From Haemonchus contortus (lineage: Eukaryota > Nematoda > Chromadorea > Rhabditida > Trichostrongylidae): a DNA stretch of 64,000 nucleotides. Both the position numbers and the translations under genes were made by a program. The stretch is taken from NCBI GenBank assembly GCA_000469685.2, contig LS997563.1, forward strand, positions 20,792,757-20,856,756, read 5' to 3'. Of this stretch, positions 45,341-56,700 are shown one piece after another. The notes under the pieces were generated by a model. That model had not been told where the DNA came from. It worked only from the letters and a program-made list of their open reading frames with translations, and ran no database searches. How positions within the stretch are numbered: position 1 is the first letter of the stretch; each line of letters starts with the position of its first letter.

Positions 45341-46555
45341 TACCTGATTGATTCTGTCAGCGCTATATGCTCAGTTTAAAGATTAAGCCATGCATGTCGA
45401 GTTCATCTTTGAAGAGAAACTGCGAACGGCTCAACGGCAGATGTCATTTATTCGGAACGTCCTTTTGGATAACTGCGGTAATTCTGGAGCTAATACATGC
45501 GAATAAACCCTGACTTTTGAAAGGGTGCAATTATTAGAGCAAATCAATCACTTTCGGGGGCAGTTTGCTGACTCTGAATAACGCAGCATATCGGCGGCTT
45601 GTTCGCCGATATTCCGAAAAAGTGTCTGCCCTATCAACCTGATGGTAGTCTATCAGTCTACCATGGTTATTACGAGTAACGGAGAATAAGGGTTCGACTC
45701 CGGAGAGGGAGCCTTAGAAACGGCTACCACATCCAAGGAAGGCAGCAGGCGCGAAACTTATCCAATCTTGAACAGATGAGATAGTGACTAAAAATAAAAA
45801 GACCATTCCTATGGAACGGTCATTTCAATGAGTTGATCATAAACCTTTTTTCGAGGATCAAGTGGAGGGCAAGTCTGGTGCCAGCAGCCGCGGTAATTCC
45901 AGCTCCACTAGTGTAAATCGTCATTGCTGCGGTTAAAAAGTTGGATCTCAGTTACATGCAGTGATTCGCCTTTGGCGTTAATCGCTGTTGTAACTATTTG
46001 CTGGTTTTCTGTTGAGGTTTCGGCTTCTTTAGTGGCTAGCGAGTTTACTTTGAATAAATTAGAGTGCTCAGAACAAGCGTTTGCTTGAATGGTCGATCAT
46101 GGAATGATAAAAGAGGACTTCGGTTCTATTTATTGGTTCAGGAACTGAAATAATGGTTAAGAGGGACAATTCGGGGGCATTCGTATCCCTGCGCGAGAGG
46201 TGAAATTCGTGGACCGCAGGGGGACGCCCTAAAGCGAAAGCATCTGCCAAGAATGTCTTCATTAATCAAGAACGAAAGTCAGAGGTTCGAAGGCGATTAG
46301 ATACCGCCCTAGTTCTGACCGTAAACTATGCCATCTAGCGATCCGATGGGGTATAGTTGCCTTGTCGAGGAGCTTCCCGGAAACGAAAGTCTTTCGGTTC
46401 CGTGGGTAGTATGGTTGCAAAGCTGAAACTTAAAGAAATTGACGGAATGGCATCACCAGGAGTGGAGCCTGAGGCTTAATTTGACTCAACACGGGGAAAC
46501 TCACCCGGCCCGGACACCGTAAGGATTGACAGATTGAAAGCTCTTTCTCGATTTG
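45341..46555 (+). pseudogene. 18S rRNA pseudogene, 5' part only
   Basis: Matches the 18S at 59819 onward up to '...gctctttctcgatttgg', then stops at 46555, losing about the last 550 nt. It has lesions in conserved places: 'cggctcaacggcag' for 'cggctcattagagcag', a 7-nt loss (ctcgtag) in the 'aaaagctcgtagttggatc' block, and several substitutions. It is fused to R4-element sequence. Confidence 0.9.
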
Positions 46556-46825
46556 GCCCTGTGATGTCTCGTCTTCTCTGGACGGCCCTTGAAAAACCAA
46601 GGAAGGCTATTAATCTGGAGGACTGGGATTGACGGGGGTGTGCAATGGGCTAAACTGCGCTCTGCCTGGGAAAGCCTCAGAAGCGCACAAGACCCCAAAA
46701 GAACGGTGTAAGCTCTGAAAGCTGCGTATGCGAAACTGTCTGAGAGAACTAGGCAGACTGATCATACCGCAGACTCTGATGGATTAGTTGATCTTAGAAC
46801 TTCGAGCATCACAAGCTGTCCACAA

Positions 46826-47990
46826 GTGGGCAGTCCAAGGGAAGCTCACGTAAGTCAGCAAAATGAAGGCCTCGGAAACGAGGTTTCTCGTCTACAACCC
46901 ATCAGCGACGCTAGGAGCCCACCGGCCCAAGAAACTAGAAGTCCACTTGACTTGAGAGCAACGTCTAGTCGAGGAGCCCGTCTTCAAGGAGGCGGAACTA
47001 CCGAGACTCCCGAATCTCAGCCAATTGAAGCGCTCCCTCAGAGGAAGCGAAATGTTTGGACTGAAAGTGAACTGGGTAGACTGGCGAACCTGGTCAAGAG
47101 ACACAGGACAGCCAACGGGGGTGTGCAATGGGCTGAACTGGGCTCTGCCTGGGAAAGCCTCAGAAGCGCACAAGACCTCAAAAGAACGGTGTCAGCTCTG
47201 AAAGCTGCGTATGCGAAACAGTCTAAGAGAACTAGGCAGACTGATCATACCGCAGACTCTGATGGGTTAGCTGACCTTGGAATACCGAGCACTCAAAGCT
47301 GTCCGCAAGCCGACAGTCAAATGGAAGCTCACGTAAGTCAGCAAAATGAAGGCCTCGGAAACGAGGTTGCTCGTCTACAACCCATCAGCGACGCTAGGAG
47401 CCCACCGGCCCAAGAAACTAGAAGTCCACTTGACTTGAGAGCAACGTCTAGTCGAGGAGCCCGTCTTCAAGGAGGCGGAACTACCGAGACTCTCGAATCT
47501 CAGTCGATCGAAACGCTCCCTCGGAGGAAGCGAAATGTTTGGGCTGAAAGTGAATTGGGTAGACTGGCGAACCTGGTCGAAAGACACTGGACAGCCAATG
47601 GGGGTGTGCAGTGGGCAGAACTGGGCTCTGCCTGGAAAAGCTCGCGAAACACGCAAGACCCCAAAAGAACTGTTAAAGCTCTACAAGCTGCATATGCGAA
47701 GCTCACCAAAGTAACAGAGCGGGCTGAAAGCATAGTAGCCTCTGAAGACCCAGCTGAGCGTAGAACACCGAGCCGTGATCTCAGAAGTACCTGGGACTGC
47801 TCGCGAATGGAGAACGATCCTAGAAGAACTCTCAGTGCTCTGAAGGCCAAGTACGCAAAAATCGCTAGGCTCACTGATCGAAATGAAGCTCCTCGCTCTT
47901 ATGCATCTAATAGCGTGCACGAAGATGAGGAGCAACCCGCTGAATCAAATGTTGGCGAATCTGTCACCCTGGTCGATCAAGAACATACTA
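46826..47990 (+). CDS. R4 N-terminal region with tandem Myb-like domains (copy 1, interrupted)
   Basis: This 410-codon frame (to 48058) is R4 only up to 47990; its last 23 codons are mariner sequence. Residues about 6-166 and 167-327 are two nearly identical 161-aa repeats (DNA period 483 bp). Each ends in a Myb/SANT-like domain: 'NVWTESELGRLANLV', 'VQWAELGSAW' and 'LKAAYAK'. A further partial unit with an in-frame stop lies upstream (46635-46840). A third C-terminal unit ('DLRSTWDCSRMENDPRRTL') is partly deleted. Myb domains bind the rDNA target in R2/R4 elements. The Met at 46826 is probably not the native start. Confidence 0.75.
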
Positions 47991-49254
47991 CAGGGTGGGC
48001 CAAAATTATGATTACAGCGCGCGCTGACGTTCATAGCAAATTTTTTCTGAGTTCATAACAATTCATTGAATTTCTTCCATTTCACAAAGTAGCTTACGTT
48101 ATTACCTTCCTAATGATACTGAACTTTTGGCAGATCTTTAACATAATATAAGCGTAACTAGTCCGTGAATTAAACGTCGCTTTGCATTTACAAACACTTC
48201 TGGCACGGTGCATCTACAAACGAACTAGCGAAACAAGGCAGGTATTGCATTCAACCATAAGACGCTCTCGAGAGTTGGGAACAATTGCAGATAGGAGTGG
48301 TGGACCTAGGAAAGCTGTGGTTATGTTTAGGGGAAGAGTTAAGGAAGCAGGGCAAAGGTCTACGTAGGAGCAAAATTCATTCTGAGTCCAAGAAGGCTAA
48401 ATGAACGGATATGTCACGAAATTTTCTGCGTGAAATCGTGAAGCATCACCTGCACAACGGGACCCTTATACGATCAGAAAGTGATCTCCCCAGTGAGCAG
48501 GTTAAAGAGAAGAGAAAGGTTGGCTAACAAAAGCTGCCTGTCGCACCTGAAAAAATTGTCCTACGGAATTCCTGTTCACCGACGAAAAGAAATTCACAGT
48601 GAAATAGGTGCTCAATAAGTAGTGCGATAAATTTTATATGAAGCTCAATGGAATGAAAGTGATACAGCGCCTGGCTCACTAACTTTTTGTAATGGCCTGT
48701 GCTAGCATCACCGCCGAGGCAAAGACACCGATTATTCTTGTAAATTATGGAGTGAAAGTTGGTTTGGAGGCCTGTTTGATCTCTTCGTGCGCAATAGGAC
48801 ACTTTGATGATTCGAACCAGTCATATTGTCAAGATGAAGCTCCTGACCGCAGAACAGAAATTGTCTAGAAATTTCGTGGAAGGGGTTCTTTGACTTCGTA
48901 ACCTTCGATCAGTGATCACTCTGGAGCCCTGACCTAAATCCCATGAATGTCTCAATGTGGTCAGCCTCTGAGATGAAAGCATCCTTTAGCCCAAACAAGA
49001 GAAGAAATAATCTCGAAAATGCTTAGGAAAAAGCCGGGACTATTTCGATGACCCTAGCTGCGTGCCACCGTCAGTGCCGTCCATCGTCGTCTTTGGGGTT
49101 GGGTGAGAGCAGAAAGCAACAGACCCCAGTTTCAATGTACAGTTTTGATAAGAAATTTGTTATAAACCCTTTAATGAAATTGGTTTGCTCCATTGGCTTT
49201 CTATTCGTTTTCTGCGATGTGATTTCTGTGTAATCATAATTTTGGCCCACCCTG
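47991..49254. mobile_element. mariner-type element inserted in R4 copy 1, decayed
   Basis: A 1264-bp element with TIRs 'cagggtgggccaaaattat' and complement, flanked by TA at 47989-47990 and 49255-49256. R4 copy 2 (around 54634, 'gaacatactagtctcagc') shows the empty site. The interior holds a heavily decayed transposase with 'AEQKLSRNF'- and 'SVPSSSLG'-like pieces on the plus strand and many stops. Confidence 0.9.
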
Positions 49255-52200
49255 TAGTCCCAGCGGTCACTCGGAAACACGTGATTCGACTGAGACTCTC
49301 GAACAAAGACTAAGGGAACGTTTCAATCGCTATCATAGAATGCCAACTGATTCAAAAGACAGACAGCCAATAAGGAGGCCTAGGGAAGAAATTCCTGATG
49401 GCATTCTGCAACTCGGTAATCAAATCCTTAGGGAAAAACTGGGGCGCAGAAACTCCACCAACAAGCGTACTCTCACAGCATTGAACGCTGCGGTGTATGC
49501 TATAGGCAAAGCAATCACCAGTGTATTGCTGGATGATGCTGCCGAAAAAGCGGGTAAGAAATACCAAAAACTGAGGGAAACGAAGGCATTGAGAGATTCG
49601 TTGATACGAACCATCTCTATAGTCTCGCATGAACTCAAAAGAAGGTCTACAGGCAATAGAGGTGCTCCAACCAAACAGTACCTCGAAATTGCCAAACTGC
49701 ACAGAGTTACGACGACCGCACAGGTCCAGCGACTCCTGATTAGATTCAAGGATGAGTTGAAGATCGTAACTTCTGATGTAGAGACCAAACAGCAAGCCCT
49801 GCGGCGTTTACGAGAGCGACAACAGGGATACCCGGCTGTCGCAAGAGAACCTCGGGAAAAGGAATCTGACGTCCCGTTTGCAGAAGTGCGTGAGCACTGG
49901 AAAGCCATCATTGGCGAAACGCAACCCTTCCATCTTTCAGATGACTTGAACGAGTGGGCTCGCGAACAACAAACGGATAGCAGGGATGTTGGAGACCTGA
50001 GCGACGAAACATGGGCGAAGATCTTTTCGAAGATCAAGCGCTGGAAAGCTACAGGTCCTGACGGAATACAAGGGTTCTGGTGGAAAAAGTTGCCAGAAGC
50101 CAAAGAAAGGCTAAAAGCGTGGTGCCTCGAAGCATTACGCAAGCCACATAGAATAATCCCAAATTGGGTATGTAGAGGAAAGATTGTTCTGATTCCAAAA
50201 GGAAACTCTGAGGCCCGTGGCCCAGGAGATTTCCGACCTATAGCATGTTTGAACACATGCTATAAAGTGCTGACAGCTATGATTGCACAACAGATCCTAC
50301 AAAGTGCAGGAGATGCGCTCCCTCGGGAGCAAGTCGCCCTGCGCAAGGGAGTCTGGGGTTGCACTCACGCGCACATACTGGATCAGACAATTTGTAAAGA
50401 CGCCTTAAAGCGCAAAAATACGCTACATACCTTATGGGTGGATATGACGAAAGCATTCGATTCTGTATCCCACGGCGCTATCAAATGGATTTTGAAGAGA
50501 GCTGGAGTGCCATCTCTTACGAGGAGGTTACTATCAGTGATCTTGACAAAACAAAGTGTCCGGTATTGTGGATATCAGAACGGAAAGCTGGTCAAAAGTG
50601 AACCTTTAGAGGTTAAGCGGGGTGTGATGCAAGGCGACACCTTAAGTCCACTTCTCTTCTGCATGGCGATTGCTCCTATATCGACGTGGCTACGCAATAA
50701 CGTTAGCCCGTACCGAACATCCACAGGAGCCCTAACACTAGCATGCGGGCCTCTTACTATCAACCATATTTTCTATATGGATGATCTGAAGGTTTACTCA
50801 CCCAGTTGGGATGATATAGTGAAAGCCAAAGAAGGCAAACAAAAAGTGGCAGGTGAGCTAGGACTTCGGTTGAATCCCAGCAAGTGCGCTGTGAATTCGC
50901 TGAACCAGCCCCGCCCGAATGAAATGACACCTAGTATGGATGACATACCTGTACTGGGGTCAAACTCGCTCTACAAGTATTTGGGAGCAGAACAAACTTC
51001 TCTAATTAGCTGGGATCAACTGTGGTCACGAGTTGGAACGAACGCAATGGCTACTGCGAGAAGGATTATGCTCAGCGATCTTGCGGTTCGCCAAAAGGTC
51101 AATGGGTATAACCTAATCGTAACCCCAATGCTTAAATATGCGATCTCGTGCATTATCTACGGAAACGGAAGGTTTTGCACAATGAGAAAGCAGGCTAGAG
51201 AGCTTGATGAAGCTATACGCAAGTTGCTGGCAGAAACGCATATGCGATTCGGACACAGCTGCGTGGCAAGATTGTATGTCAATAAAGAACAAGGGGGACT
51301 GGGATTAAAGTCTGCGGAGGAAGAGATGGAGCACACCATTGTATATACATGGTGCTAACTCGCATCCCATCCAGACTTCCAGGTACCCTACCATCTATGC
51401 GAGAGCTTAAAAAGCAGCAACAAGCGATCACTCATCTCTGGCTTCCTTTCTGTCATAGCAGAGAACAGATTGGAGAATGAGATAACTCGCCCTGCTCAGT
51501 CTTCCATTTGTGTGAGGAACAGAATTTACGTGACAGCTACAAGTGCTGCACGTGCAATTTCGACCCTCGTTCACGAACGATGGGCGAATACACGAATGCA
51601 TGAATGGTTGCAGAGACAGGTAGCGAGTCGAGTGCTAAGTAGCAATGAAAACACCGGACTCCCATACGTCTGTCACAAGGATTCGTTCCTGTGGTCGCAG
51701 ACTGGATGAGTGTCTTCGACGGTGCTACGAAACGCTTGGGCTGCACAAGAAGGTTCGTTGCCGACCAAAGGCAGTGCGTCAGGCCAATAAATATGGCCAA
51801 ACGGCGATCAGCTATGCCGAATGCGACGCCCAGCCAAGGAAACGGCCGAACACATAGTGTCTGCATGCAATCACTGGCGTACAAATCTCATGTTGGAAAG
51901 ACATGATGATGTAGCCAGGGTGATCTATCACTCGTTAAAAAAGAAATATAATATGAGTTCCAGAGTGACAAACACCCACAAACCACATGTAGTGGAGGAA
52001 GATCAGGTGTTGATACACTGGAATGACCGAATACTGACGAGTGAGAGCTTGCGGCACGATAGACCTGACATACTGGTCAAAGACCTGAAAGAGAGAGTCA
52101 AATGGATTATAGAGATCTCGGTCTCATGGTTCACAAGAATCTCTCAACAGGAAAAGAAAAAGGTCCAAAAGTACGCTCTGAATAGTTGCTTGCCGGAAGA

Positions 52201-52450
52201 CACGGACCCCGAGGATTTCTATTCCGGACCAAACCTGAAGGCAGCACTGCAGGCGCAGCACAGAATGAGAGTAGAGATCGTGCCGATCGTTATAGGAACG
52301 AGTGGCGAATGCTCACCCGACTTGCGACGGTACGTCAGATTGCTGAAATTACCGGACGGTGATAAAGCAATCATCGAAAGAATGCAAAAGTGTGCTGTAC
52401 TAGGGACCAATAGAATAATAAAATGCCACATGTCTAATAGCGACATGTAG
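49255..52450 (+). pseudogene. R4 reverse transcriptase and endonuclease, copy 1, broken
   Basis: The main frame (49340-51358, 672 codons) includes 'KIVLIPKGNSEARGPGDFRP', 'WVDMTKAFDSVSHG' (RT motif A) and 'FYMDDLKVYSPSW' (motif C). A T-to-A change makes TAA at 51356-51358 where copy 2 reads TAT (Tyr). A second nonsense (TGA at about 51707, Trp in copy 2) follows. The endonuclease part reopens at 51821-52450 with 'RHDRPDILVKDLKERVKWI'. It differs from copy 2 by scattered substitutions in the RT but is nearly identical to it at the 3' end. Confidence 0.88.
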
Positions 52451-52685
52451 GCAACAGAAATAGATAGCATGCAATCACGACACAGGATGGGCAAGATCCC
52501 ACCTGCTAGTACGTGATGCAGCCCAGCTAGGGGCAGGGCTCCTATTTCTTTTCATGCGCTGAAGTTAAATAAAATAGAATCAGAGGTCGGATCTATGACT
52601 AATTGCGGTCATAGAGAAACACCCTAGCTGTTAAGCAGCGGGGAACGGCCAAGAGGGATGTGGTGTGGAGGGCAAACCTAAAAAC

Positions 52686-52716
<31 letters not shown>

Positions 52717-52727
52717 ACTGTCCCTAA

Positions 52728-52767
<40 letters not shown>

Positions 52768-52773
52768 CAAAAA

Positions 52774-52811
<38 letters not shown>

Positions 52812-53182
52812 TTGACATTGTGAAGAGTCATGAGAGGTGTAGCATAGGTGGGAGACCTCGGTCGACAATGAAATACCACCACTTTCATCGATTCTTTACT
52901 TATTCGGTGAGGAGAGAATTGAGCTCCGGCTCTTTTTTCTTTGTTTTAAGCAAAGCCACCTGGTGGCATTGCGACTCTCGCCGAAGACAGTGTCAGGCGG
53001 GGAGTTTGACTGGGGCGGTACATCTGTCAAACCGTAACGCAGGTGTCCTAAGGCTAGCTCAGAGAGGACGGAAACCTCTCGTAGAGCAAAAGGGCAAAAG
53101 CTCGCTTGATCTTGACTTTCAGTACGAGTACAGACCGCGAAAGCGTGGCCTATCGATCCTTTTAATCCAGATAGTTTCTGGT

Positions 53183-53226
<44 letters not shown>

Positions 53227-53249
53227 AGCCAAGCGTCCATAGCGACGTT

Positions 53250-53287
<38 letters not shown>

Positions 53288-53329
53288 CGAAGCAGAATTC
53301 GCCAAGCGTTGGATTGTTCACCCACTAAT

Positions 53330-53384
<55 letters not shown>

Positions 53385-53741
53385 TTGACTAATTGTTGCG
53401 ATAGTAATCCTGCTTAGTACGAGAGGAACAGCAGGTTCAGACATTTGGTTCATGGACTTGACCGATCGGTCAATGGTCCGAAGCTAACATCTGGGGGATT
53501 ATGACTGAACGCCTCTAAGTCAGAATCCCACCTAGTCAAGGCAGCGATAACTTTGTTTCCCGGTGTCGGGAGGCAAATCTATCTTGTGGCAACACGAGAG
53601 CTTATGCCCTAATAAATGACCTTGCCGGTATGGATAATCCCTGCTGGTTGTCAAAGCCAGATCACTCTGGTTCAATGTCGGGGCGCAAAATCACATGTTT
53701 ACGACATGTATACTGGTCAAGGTGTTGTATCCAGTAGAGCA
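52686..53741 (+). rRNA. 28S rRNA, 3' fragment (first copy)
   Basis: From 'tgacgcgcatgaatggatt' through the peptidyl-transferase and sarcin-ricin regions ('agtacgagaggaac' near 53419) to 'ccagtagagcagtg'. It stops about 50 nt before the 28S 3' end seen at 59126-59175, where R4 copy 2 begins. The open frames across it (52820-53242, 52896-53321) are rRNA shadows. Confidence 0.93.
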
Positions 53742-56700
53742 GTGAAAAGAACTGTTAAAGCTCTACAAGCTGCATATGCGAAGCTCGCCAAACGAACAGA
53801 GCGGGCTGAAAGCATAGCAGCCTCTGAAGGCCCAGCTGAGCTTAGAACATCGAGCCGTAACAGCAGCCTCCAACAAGGCAGCGAAATTACGGTTTTCGAG
53901 AGCCAGCAGGACGAAGGGGAAGAAAACCCCGGTCACCAGGTCCTTGGAGAAGTAGCAAGCTTACAGTATAATATAGAGTCGTCAGAGGGAACGGCTGAAA
54001 TAGAAAATCAGAGTCCTGAGGGCAACTCGCAAGAGTCGCCTCTCGATGGGACTCGCGAACCTCAGCCAAACGATGATCCAGTAGCTATGGAAAGTCGAAC
54101 GCGTTCCCGTAGACGAACCAGAAGAACATCTAGGCGACGCAGAGACGCTGTTGAATTAGTACACCCGAGCTCAGATGATGTTTTGCTCACGCAAAACTCG
54201 ACTGAAGCTCTCGAGATTCAACAGGAGGGGGATGCGGTTGTACCAACTCCCCCCCAACAATCTCTGCAGAGCCGACGCTCACCTGTAAGGGAGAACGGGG
54301 ATGACCCCCAGAACCGTAGGGTGCAGCGTACCAAAGATGTCATCTGGACAACAAATGAGCTAGCAAAACTAGCGTTTATGGTCGAAAGACACCGAGACCC
54401 GGACGGTCGTATCCGATGGGCGGATCTCAGAAGTACCTGGGACTGCTCGCGAATGAAGAACGATCCTAGAAGAACTCTCAGTGCTCTGAAGGCCGCGTAC
54501 GCAAAAATCGCTAGACTCACAGATCGAAATGAAGCTCCTCGCTCGGAAGCATCTAACAACGAGCACGAAGACGAGGAGCAACCCGCTGAATCGAATATTG
54601 GCGAACCTGTTACCCTGGTCGATCAAGAACATACTAGTCTCAGCGATGACTCGGAATCGGGTAATTCGACTGAGACTCTCGAACAAAGACTAAGGGAGCG
54701 TTTCAATCGCTATCACAGGATGGCAATTGATTCGAAAGACAGACAGCCAATAAGGAGGCCCAGGGAAGAAATTCCTGATGGCATTCTGCAACTCGGTAAT
54801 CAAATCCTTAGGGAAAAACTGGGGCGCAGAAACTCCACCAACAAGCGTACTCTCACGGCACTGAACGCTGCGGTGTATGCTATAGGCAGAGCAATCACCA
54901 GTGTATTGCTAGATGATGCTGCCGAAAAAGCGGGTAAGAAATACCAAAAACTGAGGGAAGCGAAGGCATTGAGAGATTCGTTGATACGAACCATCTCTAT
55001 AGTCTCGCATGAACTCCAAAGAAGGTCTAAAGGCAATAGAGGTGCCCCAACTAAGCAGTACCTCGAAATTGCCAAGCTGCACAGAGTTACGACGACCGCG
55101 CAGGTCCAGCGACTCCTGATTAGATTCAAGGATGAGTTGAAGATCGTAACTTCTGATGTAGAGACCAAACAACAAGCCCTGCGGCGTTTACGAGAGCGGC
55201 AGCGGGGATACCCGGCTGTCGCAAGAGAACCTCGGGAAAAGGAATCTGACGTTCCGGTTGCAGAAGTGCGAGAGCACTGGAAAGCCATCATCGGCGAAAC
55301 GCAACCTTTCCATCCTTCAGATGACTTGAACGAGTGGGCTCGCGAACAACAAACGGATAGCAGGGATGTTGGAGACCTGAGCGACGAAACATGGGCGAAG
55401 ATCTTTTCGAAGATCAAGCCCTGGAAAGCTACAGGTCCTGACGTAATACAAGGGTTCTGGTGGAAAAAGCTGCCAGAAGCCAAAGAAAGGCTAAAAGCGT
55501 GGTGCCTAGAAGCATTACGCAAGCCACATAGAATAATCCCAAATTGGGTATGTAGAGGAAAGATTGTTCTGATTCCAAAAGGAAACTCTGAGGCCCGTGG
55601 CCCAGGAGATTTCCGACCCATAGCATGTTTGAACACATGCTATAAAGTGCTGACCGCTATGATTGCACAACAGATCCTACAAAGTGCAGGAGACGTGCTC
55701 CCTCGGGAACAAGTCGCCTTGCGCAAGGGAGTCTGGGGTTGCACTCACGCGCACATACTGGATCAGACAATCTGTAAAGACGCCTTAAGGCGCAAAAATA
55801 CGCTACATACCTTATGGGTGGATATGACGAAAGCATTCGATTCTGTATCCCACGGCGCTATTAAATGGATTTTGAAGAGAGCTGGAGTGCCATCTCTTAC
55901 GAGGAGGTTACTATCAGTGATCTTAACGAAACAAAGCGTCCGGTATTGTGGATATCAGAATGGAAAGCTGGTCAAAAGTGAACCTTTAGAGGTTAAGAGG
56001 GGTGTGATGCAAGGCGACACCTTAAGTCCACTTCTCTTCTGCATGGCGATTGCCCCTATATCGACGTGGCTACGCAATAACGTTAGCCCGTACCGAACAT
56101 CCACAGGAGCCCTAACACTAGCATGCGAGCCTCTTACTATCAACCATATTTTCTATATGGATGATTTGAAGGTTTACTCACCCAGTTGGGATGATATAGT
56201 CAAAGCCAAAGAAGGCATACAAAAAGTGGCAGGTGAGCTAGGACTTCGGCTGAATCCCAGTAAGTGCGCTGTGAATTCGCTGAACCAGCCCCGCCCGAAT
56301 GAAATGACACCTAGTATGGATGACATACCTGTACTGGGGTCAAACTCGCTCTACAAATATTTGGGAGCAGAACAAACTTCTCTAATTAGCTGGGATCAAC
56401 TGTGGTCACGTGTTAGAACGAATGCAATGGCTACGGCGAGAAGGATTATGCTCAGCGATCTTGCGGTTCGCCAAAAGGTCAATGGGTATAACCTGATCGT
56501 AATCCCAAAGCTTAAGTATGCGATCTCGTGCATTATCTACGGAAACGGAAGATTTTGCACAATGAGAAAGCAGGCTAGAGAGTTTGATGAAGCCATACGT
56601 AAGTTGCTGGCAGAAACGCATATGCGATTCGGCCACAGCTGCGTGGCAAGATTGTATGTCAATAAAGAACAAGGAGGACTTGGATTAAAGTCTGCAGAGG

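Larger units (their letters stand above)
46556..52685 (+). mobile_element. R4-type non-LTR retrotransposon, copy 1 (inactivated)
   Basis: An rDNA-specific retrotransposon with Myb-like domains, RT, CCHC knuckle and restriction-like endonuclease. Its 3' end (...ggcaaacctaaaaac) joins 28S at 'tgacgcgcatgaatgg', which lies between the known R2 and R1 sites of 28S, as for R4-clade elements. The 5' side is fused to 18S through about 79 bp of unassigned sequence (46556-46634). It is interrupted by a mariner (47991-49254), an internal deletion of about 560 bp compared with copy 2, and nonsense changes. Confidence 0.85.

Noticed and set aside
47991..48058. C-terminus of the 410-codon R4 frame
   Set aside because: The last 23 codons are the mariner TIR and interior, not R4.
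52686..53741. R1 or R2 insertion
   Set aside because: The 3' flank lies downstream of the R2 site and upstream of the R1 site; it fits R4-type targeting.
54800..55636. 278-codon antisense ORF (also 49420-50256)
   Set aside because: Mirror of the conserved R4 coding frame; composition-driven shadow in both copies.
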